DNA of 32,272 bases from Phycisphaerales bacterium (GTDB lineage Bacteria > Planctomycetota > Phycisphaerae > Phycisphaerales > SM1A02), in contig SIAB01000011.1 in NCBI GenBank assembly GCA_009692015.1, forward strand, positions 1 to 32,272, in the 5' to 3' direction. Both the position numbers and the translations under genes were made by a program. Numbering within the stretch: the stretch's first letter is position 1; each line of letters opens with the position of its first letter. The notes under the pieces were generated by a model that worked only from the letters and a program-made list of their open reading frames with translations, was not told the origin of the DNA and did not search any database. This document shows positions 18,472-28,383 of this stretch, piece by piece.

Positions 18472-19044
18472 TCAAGGAAGGTATCGCAGCGCAACCGCGG
18501 ACGAGAGGATGACCGGTGGCCATGCCCAGGCCCCGGCCGCAAGATCGTCCAAGACGATTCCCCATCCCTGTGGTTTCGACTGCAGGTCGGCGACGAATCC
18601 TGGCTTCCAGACATCGAAGAGTCGAAAGAAAAAGAATCCAACGCCAGCCACAACTGCGCCGCGCAGGAGAGCAGCGTCATCTCCGTTTGCGATCATCCAC
18701 CAGGGCGCGGCGAGCAGTGTCAGTGCACAACCTGCGGTCTCGTCGGCAACAACAGAAGAGGGATCTTTCGCACCAAATGCCCTCTCGGCAGCGGCCCCAA
18801 ATTTGACGCAGGCGATGATGCCCAAGAGCACAGTCAGAGCGAGCGAAACTTCGAGCACCCACCATGGTGCGCCGCTGCAGATAATGAGGATCACCAATCC
18901 GACCGGTGGGAGCGATCCCCATGATCCTGACGCGGGTCGCAGGAGTCCAAGTCCAAGGACCGTCACGGCGAGAGACTCGACCAATGGAAGATCACTCGGA
19001 AGTCGACGACCAGCGCTCACGGACTCACGCTCGCCATGTTGCAT
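18472..19044 (-). CDS. pgpA: Phosphatidylglycerophosphatase A
   Basis: GSWGSLPPVGL, KDPSSVVADETAG and FFRLFDVWKPGFVADLQSKPQGWGIVLDDLAAG; internal ATG 19044 chosen because the longer ORF reads deep into pgsA in another frame. Confidence 0.88.
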   Translation of the reverse strand: MQHGERESVSAGRRLPSDLPLVESLAVTVLGLGLLRPASGSWGSLPPVGLVILIICSGAPWWVLEVSLALTVLLGIIACVKFGAAAERAFGAKDPSSVVADETAGCALTLLAAPWWMIANGDDAALLRGAVVAGVGFFFFRLFDVWKPGFVADLQSKPQGWGIVLDDLAAGAWAWPPVILSSAVALRYLP

Positions 19045-19634
19045 TTGAAAAAACGCAGGGCACGGTTGAGCACCGGAATTGCGCTGGCGATTGTGACGAC
19101 GACCATGAGCCAGACCATCACCGCTGCGAAGGTGTTGAAGTCTTCGGAAGTTCGCCGCGATTCGATCGCTGCGTTTCCGAAACAGACTGGTACCGCGACG
19201 CACTGCACGAGCATCTTGGCTTTGCCACCCCAATCGGCTGCGAAGGGGGTTCCCGCGGCTTCGATCACGGCCCGCACACTGGTGACCAGAAGCTCGCGAC
19301 CGATCACCACCACCACCATCCAGGGCAGCACGCCACTGGCGCTCGAAAACGGCGGAGCGGCAAGGAAGACAAGCCCGCCGATCACCAGCACCTTGTCCAC
19401 GACTGGGTCGAGGATGCGACCGAGCGGCGAGACTGTCTTCCAGCGCCGCGCGAGATAGCCATCGAGCACATCGCTAACCGCGGCAACGATAAAAATCCAA
19501 ACGGCCAACCACGCGCGATCGGGGTCTTCACCCGGCAGGCACGAAATCCCAGAAATGACCACAAAGAAGACCACCGCCAAGACGAGCCGTCCCAAGGTGA
19601 TGGTGTTGGGAAGTGTCCGCCGAATCTGACTCAT
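19017..19634 (-). CDS. pgsA: CDP-diacylglycerol--glycerol-3-phosphate 3-phosphatidyltransferase
   Basis: CDP-alcohol phosphatidyltransferase motif DVLDGYLARRWKTVSPLGRILDPVVDK; N-terminal LPNTITLGRL. Confidence 0.93.
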   Translation of the reverse strand: MSQIRRTLPNTITLGRLVLAVVFFVVISGISCLPGEDPDRAWLAVWIFIVAAVSDVLDGYLARRWKTVSPLGRILDPVVDKVLVIGGLVFLAAPPFSSASGVLPWMVVVVIGRELLVTSVRAVIEAAGTPFAADWGGKAKMLVQCVAVPVCFGNAAIESRRTSEDFNTFAAVMVWLMVVVTIASAIPVLNRALRFFKCNMASVSP

Positions 19635-19643
19635 CAGGTGACG

Positions 19644-19649
19644 ATACTA
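19644..19649 (-). promoter_or_regulatory. Putative -10 element TAGTAT, 9 nt upstream of pgsA ATG
   Basis: Minus strand CGTAGTAT-CGTCACCTG-ATG. Confidence 0.35.
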
Positions 19650-19758
19650 CGCAGGCCACGGAGGCGTTGCAGCCCGTGCGAATCGCGCTTATCTTCCCAC
19701 GCTCCACCGACACACGGATGTGATCGGATTCGTTTGAGAGCAGAGAATCGAAGCCGAA

Positions 19759-20736
19759 ATGGTGCCCATCTTTTTTTATGTCGCATGTGCGGTCGCCGCC
19801 GCAGGGGTGGCGCTCCTCTTGCTGCCACACGGCCGCGGCAAGCGCGTCGGCGCAAGCGTGCTCGGACTCGCGGGACTCGCTTGGATTCTGGTGGAAATTG
19901 TCGGATCGGTGGCACCGAACGCGGGCGAGTTGCAGCCGCTGGGGATCGTGCTGCTCTGCGGGATTGTTTCGATCGCCTCGGCGGTGCGGGTGATTACCCA
20001 TCATCGACCAGTCTTCTGCGCGCTCTACTTCGTTCTGGTGGTGGTGAGTTCTGCCGCGATCTTCGTGCTGCTCGCCGCTGAATTCATCGCCTTTGCGCTG
20101 ATCATTGTTTATGCGGGGGCGATCCTCATTACCTACCTCTTCGTACTGATGCTCGCCCAGCAGTCGCCCGCCGAGATTGGATCTGAAGACGCCGTGGACT
20201 ATGACCGAATTCCCAGAGAGCCGGCGAGTGCGGTCATGGCTGGATTCGTGCTGATTGCGGTCATTGGCGGCAGCGTCTTCACGGTCCACGATTCGAGCGG
20301 CACTGCCGCGCTTGAACAAGCGCGCTCGGTGCGACAGGGCTGGCGCGATCTCTCATTGATGCCAAGTTTGCTTCTCGAGCAGGCCCGACGAACGGATTCC
20401 ACTGTGACGGCGATGGTTCGACGACCGGATGGTCTCTTCGTTACTCCGCAAGCGGATCACTCGGCGATCGTTTCAGTCGAGCGGACGGGGAAGGCATCGC
20501 CGAGCGACCTCACCCTGCCTCCATCGCTGTTGCCGGACAACACCACGCGGGTTGGAATCGCCTTGGTGACGCGCTTCCCAGTCAGCCTCGAACTCGCCGG
20601 CGTGATTCTGTTGATGGCGATGCTCGGCGCGGTGGTTCTGGCGCGCAAGCAGACGGATCTGGCCGAAGATGAACGGCGGTCCATCGCCGGATTGAGCAAA
20701 CTCATGGACGACCCAACGCCAGGAGCATCACGGTGA
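19759..20736 (+). CDS. nuoJ: NADH-quinone oxidoreductase subunit J (enlarged)
   Basis: [45 protein letters not shown] and last [24 protein letters not shown]; followed by nuoK-L-M-N. Confidence 0.92.
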   Translation: MVPIFFYVACAVAAAGVALLLLPHGRGKRVGASVLGLAGLAWILVEIVGSVAPNAGELQPLGIVLLCGIVSIASAVRVITHHRPVFCALYFVLVVVSSAAIFVLLAAEFIAFALIIVYAGAILITYLFVLMLAQQSPAEIGSEDAVDYDRIPREPASAVMAGFVLIAVIGGSVFTVHDSSGTAALEQARSVRQGWRDLSLMPSLLLEQARRTDSTVTAMVRRPDGLFVTPQADHSAIVSVERTGKASPSDLTLPPSLLPDNTTRVGIALVTRFPVSLELAGVILLMAMLGAVVLARKQTDLAEDERRSIAGLSKLMDDPTPGASR

Positions 20737-21077
20737 ACGATGCGCTCGCCAGCGGCTTTACCATCGCCTCCAACGCGCAGCTGTCGGTCGCTTTGATGAT
20801 CAGCGCCCTGCTGTTCACAATTGGCTTGGTCGGTTTTCTCTGTCGGCGCAACATGATCATCATGTTCCTCTGCACCGAACTCATGTTCCAAGGTGCGGCG
20901 CTGGCGATGGTGGCATTCGCTCGCATGCACATGGATGTTTCGGGACAGGTCTTTGTGATTTTCATTCTCACCGTCGCTGCGGCCGAAGCGGCGCTCGCCC
21001 TCGCGCTGGTGGTGCTGCTCTATCGGCGGCGTGAAACACTCAGTGCCGAAGTGTGGTCGCAATTGGGAGAGTCATGA
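20733..21077 (+). CDS. nuoK: NADH-quinone oxidoreductase subunit K
   Basis: [36 protein letters not shown]...[36 protein letters not shown] overlap with nuoJ. Confidence 0.96.
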   Translation: MNDALASGFTIASNAQLSVALMISALLFTIGLVGFLCRRNMIIMFLCTELMFQGAALAMVAFARMHMDVSGQVFVIFILTVAAAEAALALALVVLLYRRRETLSAEVWSQLGES

Positions 21078-23206
21078 CACCAGAGTGCTCCATCCCACAG
21101 GCAGTCATTGCACCCGAACTCGCCTGGGTCGGGCTGGCGATGCTGCTTCCCCTGCTCTCGGCCTGTGCCTGCGCGCTCTGCGCAGCACTCCGGGTGAAGG
21201 GTAAGGCCCCGGCAATCATCACGATCATCGCGCTGGCGTCCTCGTTTCTGATCATCGTCAAGGCTTACCTCGCCTCCACCGGTCCGGTTGAGGTTCCGAT
21301 TTTTCAGTGGATCACATTCGCGTGGGGCGAGGGATCCTTTCAGTCATTCACCGCCGACTGTGCTATGTACATCGATTCGCTGACTCTCTTCTGGATGCTC
21401 TTTGTGACTGGGCTCGGCACGCTCATCACCGTGTATGCCAGCGAATACATGGAAGGCGATTGCGGTCACGGATACGCCCGATTCTTCTTTGGAATCAGTG
21501 TCTTTCTCTTCTCGATGAGTGCGCTGGTGCTCGCAGACAATCTGGTGATGCTCTACCTCGGATGGGAGGGCGTTGGTCTGGCGAGCTACCTCTTGATTGG
21601 CTACAACTACGACCGACCGAGCGCTGTCTCTGCCGCGAAGAAAGCGTTCATCATGAATCGCATCGGCGATCTCGGGCTTGCGCTGGGAATCTTCATGCTC
21701 TGGTCCAACTATGGAACACTGCAGTATTCCGAACTCTTCGCGGCGATGAACCAGGGCGGACAGAGCTCGGTCGACTGGGATCTCTCGGTGATTCCATTCC
21801 TGTTGATGCTCGGCGCGTTTGGTAAGAGCGCGCAACTTCCACTTTTCACCTGGCTCCCCGACGCAATGGAGGGACCCACTCCGGTTTCGGCGCTCATCCA
21901 CGCGGCAACGATGGTCACCGCCGGCGTCTACCTGATCGCCCGGCTCTATCCCTTCTTTGAACTGCATCCCGAGGCGCTCGCCACCGTCGCGTGGGTTGGC
22001 GGATCGACCGCGCTCATCGCGGCAACGATCGGGATGGCGCAATACGACATCAAGCGCGTCTTTGCCTATTCAACGATCTCACAGTTGGGCTATATGTTTC
22101 TGGGACTCGGCGTCGGCACGACATTTGGCGCCTGCTACCACACCCTCACCCACGCCTTCTTCAAGGCCTTGCTCTTCCTCACCGCCGGCGCGGTGATGCA
22201 TGGATTTGCGGGGCAGCTTGATCTGCGCAAGTTGAGCGGGCTTCGGCATATTCCAGGATGGCGCATCGTCTCCTGGACCATGTTTGTGGGATGTGTTTGG
22301 CTCTCTGCATTCCCCTACACCGCAGCCTTCTTCTCAAAGGATGCAATTCTGCTGCAAGCCCTCACCAGCGAGCGCGCGGACTTTCGATTCCTGGGATGGA
22401 TGGGACTCTTCACCGCGGCGCTCACCGCCTACTACACCTTTCGGGTCTGGTTTCGCGTCTGCGCGGGCCCTGTTCATTTCGAACCGGGATCCGAAGGGCA
22501 GCATGACGAGCATGACGAACCGACGCACGCGCCCGCCTCAAAAGCGAGTCACGGAGCATTTCAGCCACATGCTCCGCGCTGGGCCATCAAGGGTGTACTC
22601 CTGATTCTGGCGGTCGGCGCGCTGGCGGTTGGCCTGCCGGCCTACAACCATGTGTTTGCCCACGAAACAAACTGGGCGCAGCAGATGATTGCCGGGTCGA
22701 GCGCATATCAAGGTGCTGGACTCGCCGCGAATTCGCATGACCCGCATCTCGAGCATGACGCACATCAGCCGACCGTCCTGGGCATGGATGCACACACGGG
22801 TCTCACCGTTGTGGGATCCAGTGCTGCAATCGGCGGGATTCTGGTTGCTTGGTTCTTCCACTTGCGAAGTCGCAGCGCGGCCGACCAATTGCGCCGCGCG
22901 CTGCTGAGCCGCTGGTGGATTCGATGGCTGCCAATCTGCATGGAAAACAAGTGGTATGTCGACGAGATCTACCACGCCTGCTTCCAGCTTCCGCTGTGGA
23001 TCAGCGGTCAAATCCTGAACTTCGGCGATCGTCACTTTCTCGATGGCGTGTTGGTGGATGGACTTGCCAAGATTCCCATGGGACTCGCGCGCGTCTTTCG
23101 ACCGCTGTACGGCGGCGCGCTGCAGGGCTATGCGGTCACGATGGCCGGTGGCATCACGCTCGTGCTCGCATGGGTGACCTGGATCTGGCTGCGAGGATTC
23201 AATTGA
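21074..23206 (+). CDS. nuoL: NADH-quinone oxidoreductase subunit L
   Basis: [57 protein letters not shown] and [44 protein letters not shown] overlap with nuoK favours ATG 21074 over 21053. Confidence 0.96.
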   Translation: MTPECSIPQAVIAPELAWVGLAMLLPLLSACACALCAALRVKGKAPAIITIIALASSFLIIVKAYLASTGPVEVPIFQWITFAWGEGSFQSFTADCAMYIDSLTLFWMLFVTGLGTLITVYASEYMEGDCGHGYARFFFGISVFLFSMSALVLADNLVMLYLGWEGVGLASYLLIGYNYDRPSAVSAAKKAFIMNRIGDLGLALGIFMLWSNYGTLQYSELFAAMNQGGQSSVDWDLSVIPFLLMLGAFGKSAQLPLFTWLPDAMEGPTPVSALIHAATMVTAGVYLIARLYPFFELHPEALATVAWVGGSTALIAATIGMAQYDIKRVFAYSTISQLGYMFLGLGVGTTFGACYHTLTHAFFKALLFLTAGAVMHGFAGQLDLRKLSGLRHIPGWRIVSWTMFVGCVWLSAFPYTAAFFSKDAILLQALTSERADFRFLGWMGLFTAALTAYYTFRVWFRVCAGPVHFEPGSEGQHDEHDEPTHAPASKASHGAFQPHAPRWAIKGVLLILAVGALAVGLPAYNHVFAHETNWAQQMIAGSSAYQGAGLAANSHDPHLEHDAHQPTVLGMDAHTGLTVVGSSAAIGGILVAWFFHLRSRSAADQLRRALLSRWWIRWLPICMENKWYVDEIYHACFQLPLWISGQILNFGDRHFLDGVLVDGLAKIPMGLARVFRPLYGGALQGYAVTMAGGITLVLAWVTWIWLRGFN

Positions 23207-23207
23207 G

Positions 23208-24845
23208 ATGAGCATGATCTGGATCAGCATCCTCTTCCCCATTGCAGCGGCGCTGGCGGTGGCGATCGGACCGACCAAGAGCGCCCGTTGGACCGCACTG
23301 GTGGGCACATTGGTCTCGCTTCTGGCGCTCGCGATCTTCGCCTGGAATTTTCCGGCTTGGAAAAGCGCGGAGCATTTTCCGATGGCGGTCGGACCTGCCT
23401 GGATTGAGCACGCCGGGATCACCTTCTCGGTGGGATTCGACACGGTCTCCTTGCTCCTTGCTCTGCTAACGGCTTTCCTGATGCCACTGTGCATCATTGG
23501 ATCCTTCAGCGCCATCACCGAACGAACCAAGGAGTACTACGGCTGGTTCCTCGTCCTAGGAGCGTCGATCATTCTTGCCTTCGCCGCGCGCGATGCGATC
23601 CTCTTCTATGTCGGTTACGAGTTCACACTCGTTCCGATGACGCTGATCATCGCCATCTACGGCGGCACAGAACGGCGCGTCGCGGCGCTGAAGATGTTCC
23701 TCTACACCTTTCTGGGATCGATGTTCATGCTCGCGGCACTTCTGTATGTCGCCTGGGAACTTCGACTCGCCTCGGGCGCGTGGAACTTTGATATCGACGC
23801 ACTCATCGCCACCTCGGTTCGGCTTCCCAGTTCGAATCAGTACTGGCTCTTCGCGGCCTTGATGGTCGGATTCGCAGTGAAGGTTCCCCTCTTCCCACTG
23901 CATACTTGGCTGCCACTGGCGCACGATCAGGCACCGACCGCCGGCTCTGTGATCCTCGCCTCGGCGATGCTCAAACTTGGAACCTATGGCAACTATCGAT
24001 TCGCGCTGCCGATGGCGCCAGCGGGTGGTGCTGAACTGATGAGCGTGGTCGCGGTGCTGGCGATCATCGCGATCATCTATGCATCCCTGATTTGCTGGGT
24101 CCAAACGGACGCCAAGCGGCTGGTTGCCTATTCATCCGTGGCCCACCTGGGACTCTGCATGCTCGGACTCTTTGCGCTCAATCCCATGGGCGCCGAGGGC
24201 GCTGTGTTTTATATGGTGAACCACGGTCTTTCGACCGGCGCGCTGTTCTTCTGTATCGGAATGTTCTACGAGCGATATCACACCAAGGACACGGATGTGC
24301 TCGGTGGGCTTGCCAAACGAATGCCGATTTGGGCATCGTTCATGGTGCTCTTCACGCTCGCGAGCATTGGGCTTCCCGGGCTCAACGGATTCATCGGTGA
24401 GTTCCTCTGCCTCGGCGGCACATTCATCGCCGAGCACGATGGTCAGTCGGGCTATTACGGCGTGCTAGGACCGTGGTACGCAGTCGTCGCGGGACTCGGT
24501 CTCATCTTCGCTGCGATGTATCTGCTCATTCTCCTTGGGAAAATTGTGTGGGGACCGCTTCGCGAACCAGCGACCAGCGCGGTCGGTGCGGGTCATGGAG
24601 CACACCATGCTTCCCTGCCGCGCGATCTCTGCTTCCGCGAAATTGCGGTCCTCACGCCCCTCGCGGTCGCCTGCATTTGGCTTGGTTTTCAGCCCAAACC
24701 GATGCTCGACGCGATTGCCCCCTGCGCCAAACGGATGTTGGCGCACTACCCCGCAGAGATCGAGAAGCACATGAAGCAATCGGGAACGACCCAGTTGACC
24801 GACAATGCGAACGCGCGCGCGCAGGACGAAGCGATCCATGATTGA
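23208..24845 (+). CDS. nuoM: NADH-quinone oxidoreductase subunit M
   Basis: YVGYEFTLVPMTLIIAIYGG, KVPLFPLHTWLPLAHDQAPTAGSVILASAMLKLGTYG and AYSSVAHLGLCMLGLF. Confidence 0.95.
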   Translation: MSMIWISILFPIAAALAVAIGPTKSARWTALVGTLVSLLALAIFAWNFPAWKSAEHFPMAVGPAWIEHAGITFSVGFDTVSLLLALLTAFLMPLCIIGSFSAITERTKEYYGWFLVLGASIILAFAARDAILFYVGYEFTLVPMTLIIAIYGGTERRVAALKMFLYTFLGSMFMLAALLYVAWELRLASGAWNFDIDALIATSVRLPSSNQYWLFAALMVGFAVKVPLFPLHTWLPLAHDQAPTAGSVILASAMLKLGTYGNYRFALPMAPAGGAELMSVVAVLAIIAIIYASLICWVQTDAKRLVAYSSVAHLGLCMLGLFALNPMGAEGAVFYMVNHGLSTGALFFCIGMFYERYHTKDTDVLGGLAKRMPIWASFMVLFTLASIGLPGLNGFIGEFLCLGGTFIAEHDGQSGYYGVLGPWYAVVAGLGLIFAAMYLLILLGKIVWGPLREPATSAVGAGHGAHHASLPRDLCFREIAVLTPLAVACIWLGFQPKPMLDAIAPCAKRMLAHYPAEIEKHMKQSGTTQLTDNANARAQDEAIHD

Positions 24846-26436
24846 AGCGATGTCACCTCGGCTCATTCTGCTCGTGCCGGAGATGATTCTCTTTGTAGGC
24901 GCCGTGGTGGTCGCCATCATGGGACTCTCCAAGAACCACGGGGTTCGCTCCTCACTTCCCTTTGTCACCTGCGCGGCACTGATCGCTTCGATTGGAGCGG
25001 TCGGGCTCACTTGGACGAATGAGAACGCCCACGCGGCGCAATTGATTCTGCCAATGCTTGGTCGATTCGTGAAGCCCCTCCTCGCAGGAATCGGCGTCTG
25101 GCTGGTGCTGCTTTCGGTTGGCGCGGTCGATCGGCGGATGGAGCGGGCTGTGGCCCGTGGACGACTGGCATTCGATGCGCATCGGGTGGTGCAGGGCGAG
25201 TACTACGCATTCTTCTTGCTGAGTCTGATGGGCGCGATGTTGCTCTGCAATGCCAATGACTTGATCTGGCTCTTCCTGGCGATCGAACTGGTTTCGCTTC
25301 CCACATACATCATGGTGGCGGTCGGTGGCTCGGGCGCACGCACCAGCGAGGCAGCCGTCAAATACTTCTTTCTCGGGGCGATGAGCACCGCCGTGTTTCT
25401 CTATGGCTTCGCGCTTCTGTATGGTTCGACCGGCTCGCTCGAATTCTTGGCGATCCGCGAATCTCTTGCACTTCAGGCTGCGGGGAGTGGGATCGACACG
25501 CTGGCCATGATCGGATTGGCGCTCATTCTTCTGGGGCTCTGCTTCAAAATCACCGCAGTCCCGATGCACTTCTATGCCCCGGATGTCTATGAGGGGGCGC
25601 CCACCCATGTCACGGCCTTCCTCTCCTTCGTTCCCAAGGTCGCCGGATTCACTGCGCTTGTCTTGATTCTGAGCTGCGTTGGATGGGCGGGTCACTCGCT
25701 GATCGATTCGGATGGCGTTCGGATTGCATACGGGGGATTGCCGACGCCGCTCGCTGCGATCCTGTGGATGATTGCCGTGCTCACCATGACTCTTGGAAAT
25801 CTCGGAGCACTCCTGCAGACATCGATCAAGCGGATGCTCGCCTACAGCTCGATTGCCCACTCTGGGTATCTGATTCTGGGTTTGATCGCCGGCGCAACCG
25901 CTGGCATCGAAGCGATCTACTTTTATCTTCTGGCGTATGGCGTGATGACCACAGCATCGTTTGCCGCGCTCTGTGCCCTCGAGCGCCGCGGGGAAGAATT
26001 GAATTCCTTCGACGACCTCGCGGGTCTGCGCGTTCGTCATCCCGTCATGGCATGGATGCTGGCACTCTCGGCTGCTTCACTGGTCGGAATGCCTCCATTC
26101 ATCGGATTCTTCGGCAAGGTTTATCTCTTCATCGCTGCGTTCGAGGCCAATCAATTTGGACTCGTGCTCGCGGCGGTCCTCAACAGTGCGATCAGCGCCC
26201 TCTACTACCTGCGGCTGGCGATTGTCCCATTGGTTTCGCCGCCAAGCGCCCGCAGCGAGGAAGTGAAGACCACAGGAAGTCGCTGGCCACAGCTCGCGGC
26301 GATCGTCTGCGGCGTGGGAACGCTTCTGCTCTCGGCGATGGCAGGTTTCTTGCTCGATTCTGCCAAGGCATCTGTTGGGCGCACGGCAGTTGTGACCACT
26401 GCGGCGGCGGCGGATTCCACTGATCAAGCAGAGTGA
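24838..26436 (+). CDS. nuoN: NADH-quinone oxidoreductase subunit N
   Basis: LSLMGAMLLCNANDLIWLFLAIELVSLPTYIMVA, KITAVPMHFYAPDVYEGAPTHVTAFLSFVPKVAGF and KRMLAYSSIAHSGYLILGL; ATG 24838 overlaps the nuoM end (24850 also possible). Confidence 0.95.
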   Translation: MIEAMSPRLILLVPEMILFVGAVVVAIMGLSKNHGVRSSLPFVTCAALIASIGAVGLTWTNENAHAAQLILPMLGRFVKPLLAGIGVWLVLLSVGAVDRRMERAVARGRLAFDAHRVVQGEYYAFFLLSLMGAMLLCNANDLIWLFLAIELVSLPTYIMVAVGGSGARTSEAAVKYFFLGAMSTAVFLYGFALLYGSTGSLEFLAIRESLALQAAGSGIDTLAMIGLALILLGLCFKITAVPMHFYAPDVYEGAPTHVTAFLSFVPKVAGFTALVLILSCVGWAGHSLIDSDGVRIAYGGLPTPLAAILWMIAVLTMTLGNLGALLQTSIKRMLAYSSIAHSGYLILGLIAGATAGIEAIYFYLLAYGVMTTASFAALCALERRGEELNSFDDLAGLRVRHPVMAWMLALSAASLVGMPPFIGFFGKVYLFIAAFEANQFGLVLAAVLNSAISALYYLRLAIVPLVSPPSARSEEVKTTGSRWPQLAAIVCGVGTLLLSAMAGFLLDSAKASVGRTAVVTTAAAADSTDQAE

Positions 26437-26459
26437 TCCCACTGCTTTGTTGGCATTGC

Positions 26460-26465
26460 TATGAT
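26460..26465 (+). promoter_or_regulatory. Putative -10 element TATGAT upstream of tRNA-Arg
   Basis: GCTATGATCC 10 nt before the tRNA 5' end, same as tRNA-Val. Confidence 0.5.
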
Positions 26466-26475
26466 CCGAAATCTC

Positions 26476-26549
26476 GCGGCCATAGCTCAACTGGATAGAG
26501 CACGAGCCTACGAAGCTCGGGGTTGCAGGTTCGAGTCCTGCTGGCCGCG
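26476..26549 (+). tRNA. tRNA-Arg (anticodon ACG)
   Basis: Acceptor GCGGCCA/TGGCCGC, D arm GCTC..GAGC, anticodon stem CGAGC-CTACGAA-GCTCG, T arm GCAGG-TTCGAGT-CCTGC; T6 run at 26554-26559. Confidence 0.97.
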
Positions 26550-26579
26550 CTGCTTTTTTCCCGTTCCCAAGGAGGACCC

Positions 26580-28358
26580 GTGGCTACAAATCAAGAGTGT
26601 GCCCTTGCCTTCGCCGCGATCGCTGACCTTCTTGAAATCACCGGCGCAAATGCCTTCAAGGTCAACGCCTATCGCAAGGCGGCGCGGGTATGCGAAGACG
26701 AGTCGTCTGATCTTGGCAAGCTGGCACGCGAGACTCCCAAGCAACTGCGCGAAATCGAGGGGATAGGAGAAAGCACCGCGGCCAAGATCGTTGAGCTCGA
26801 AACCACGGGTCGCGTCGCCGAACTCGAGTCGCTGCGCGCCCAGATTCCAGCGGGATTGCCCCTGCTGCTGACGCTCGCGGGTCTGGGTCCAAAGACTGTG
26901 AAACTCTTGTGGGATGAGGCCAAGGTCACCAGTCTCGCCGAGCTCAAGTCAGCGATCGACTCTGGTGCGCTGGCCTCGATTCCGCGGATGGGCGGCAAGA
27001 CCATTGCGAACCTGCGCGAGGCGGTGGTTGCTCGAGAATCCGCAGCCGCCGGACCAACCCGCTATCGACTCGGCGAGGCGATCCCCCTGGCGCAGTCCAT
27101 CCTCAAGCGATTGGCCGATGCCAACGGTTCAATTCGCGTGGCCTTTGCGGGAAGCGCGCGGCGCGGTCGTGAGACCGTTGGGGATCTCGACCTGATCGTC
27201 GCCACCACCGATCCCACCGCGGCGCGGGCTGCGTTCTTGAATGGACCGAACATCGCCAAAGTGCTCGCGCAGGGCGACACCAAGTGCGCCGTGCAACTTG
27301 CCAGCGGCATCCAAGTGGATTTGCGAATCGTGACCGAAGCGGTCTTCGGCGCCACGCTGCTTTATTTCACCGGAAGCAAAGATCACAATATTTTTCTGCG
27401 TGAGCGGGCGATCGAGCGCGAGATGCGCCTCAATGAGTATGGTCTCTTTCGAAATCCCAGAGGATGGCCCGAGGGCAAAGAGCTTCCCCTCGTGGCCGCC
27501 ACCACCGAAGAGTCGATCTACGCCGCGCTCGACCTGCCCTGCTGGCCGCCCGAACTTCGCGAGACTTACACCAGTGACTTCACACAGGCTGTGCCGCGAC
27601 TGATTTCGCTTGCTGACATCCGCGCCGAGTTGCACGCTCACACCACGGCGAGCGACGGCGTGATGTCCATCCGCGAACTTGCAGAACTGGCGAAGTCGCG
27701 GGGATTTCACACCATCGCTGTGACGGATCACAGCAAGGCCAGCGCGCAAGCCAACGGACTTTCCGTCGAACGGCTGCTGCGTCACATCGAGGCGATCCGT
27801 GAAGCGGAAGTACAAGTCGGCGGCATCAGAATTCTTGCAGGGAGCGAGGTCGACATCCTCGCGGATGGTCGCCTCGACTATGACGACGCGACCCTTGCCG
27901 CTCTCGACATTGTGGTGGCGAGTCCGCACACCGCGCTCAAGCAGTCTCCCGAAGCGGCCACCACCCGGCTTCTCGCTGCGATTCGCCATCCACTCGTCCA
28001 CATCCTCGGTCACCCCACGGGCCGAATCATCCTCGGGCGCGAGGGACTCGCTCCCGACATGCAGGCAATCTGCACCGCAGCGGCGCAGTGCCAAACCGCG
28101 CTCGAAATCAACTGCCACTGGTCGCGGCTCGATCTGCGCGATAGCCATGTGCGGGCCGCCCTTTCGTTTGGTTGCTTGATTGCCATCGACTGCGATATCC
28201 ACTCCGCAGAAGATGCTGACAATCTGCAGTATGGGATCACAACCGCGCGGCGCGGTGGACTCATTCCAGATCACTGCGTCAACGCCTGGACCGCCGATGC
28301 ACTGCATGCCTGGCTTGGTCGCAAGCGATCAGGCGTCCGCTTGCCGCGCGACACCTGA
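26580..28358 (+). CDS. polX: DNA polymerase/3'-5' exonuclease PolX (Pol X + PHP domains)
   Basis: HhH-type IEGIGESTAAKIVELETTG, polymerase GSARRGRETVGDLDLIV and QVDLRIV, PHP ELHAHTTASDG / AVTDHSKA. GTG 26580 follows AAGGAGG; track start 26523 lies inside the tRNA. Confidence 0.93.
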   Translation: MATNQECALAFAAIADLLEITGANAFKVNAYRKAARVCEDESSDLGKLARETPKQLREIEGIGESTAAKIVELETTGRVAELESLRAQIPAGLPLLLTLAGLGPKTVKLLWDEAKVTSLAELKSAIDSGALASIPRMGGKTIANLREAVVARESAAAGPTRYRLGEAIPLAQSILKRLADANGSIRVAFAGSARRGRETVGDLDLIVATTDPTAARAAFLNGPNIAKVLAQGDTKCAVQLASGIQVDLRIVTEAVFGATLLYFTGSKDHNIFLRERAIEREMRLNEYGLFRNPRGWPEGKELPLVAATTEESIYAALDLPCWPPELRETYTSDFTQAVPRLISLADIRAELHAHTTASDGVMSIRELAELAKSRGFHTIAVTDHSKASAQANGLSVERLLRHIEAIREAEVQVGGIRILAGSEVDILADGRLDYDDATLAALDIVVASPHTALKQSPEAATTRLLAAIRHPLVHILGHPTGRIILGREGLAPDMQAICTAAAQCQTALEINCHWSRLDLRDSHVRAALSFGCLIAIDCDIHSAEDADNLQYGITTARRGGLIPDHCVNAWTADALHAWLGRKRSGVRLPRDT

Positions 28359-28367
28359 GCACTGCGC

Positions 28368-28373
28368 TAGGAT
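28368..28373 (+). promoter_or_regulatory. Putative -10 element TAGGAT, 10 nt upstream of ffh ATG
   Basis: GCTAGGAT-CGCGGATTCA-ATG. Confidence 0.35.
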
Positions 28374-28383
28374 CGCGGATTCA

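Noticed and set aside
18906-20081. 391-aa plus-strand ORF across pgsA and the start of nuoJ
   Set aside because: Antisense to pgsA then out of frame with nuoJ; His/Arg-rich low-quality translation, no domain.
26523-26579. N-terminal extension of PolX and the 26461-26766 ORF
   Set aside because: Both overlap tRNA-Arg; GTG 26580 after AAGGAGG is the better start.
27129-28307. 392-aa ORF antisense to polX (and similarly 24952-26040 antisense to nuoN)
   Set aside because: Reverse-frame shadows of well-identified genes.
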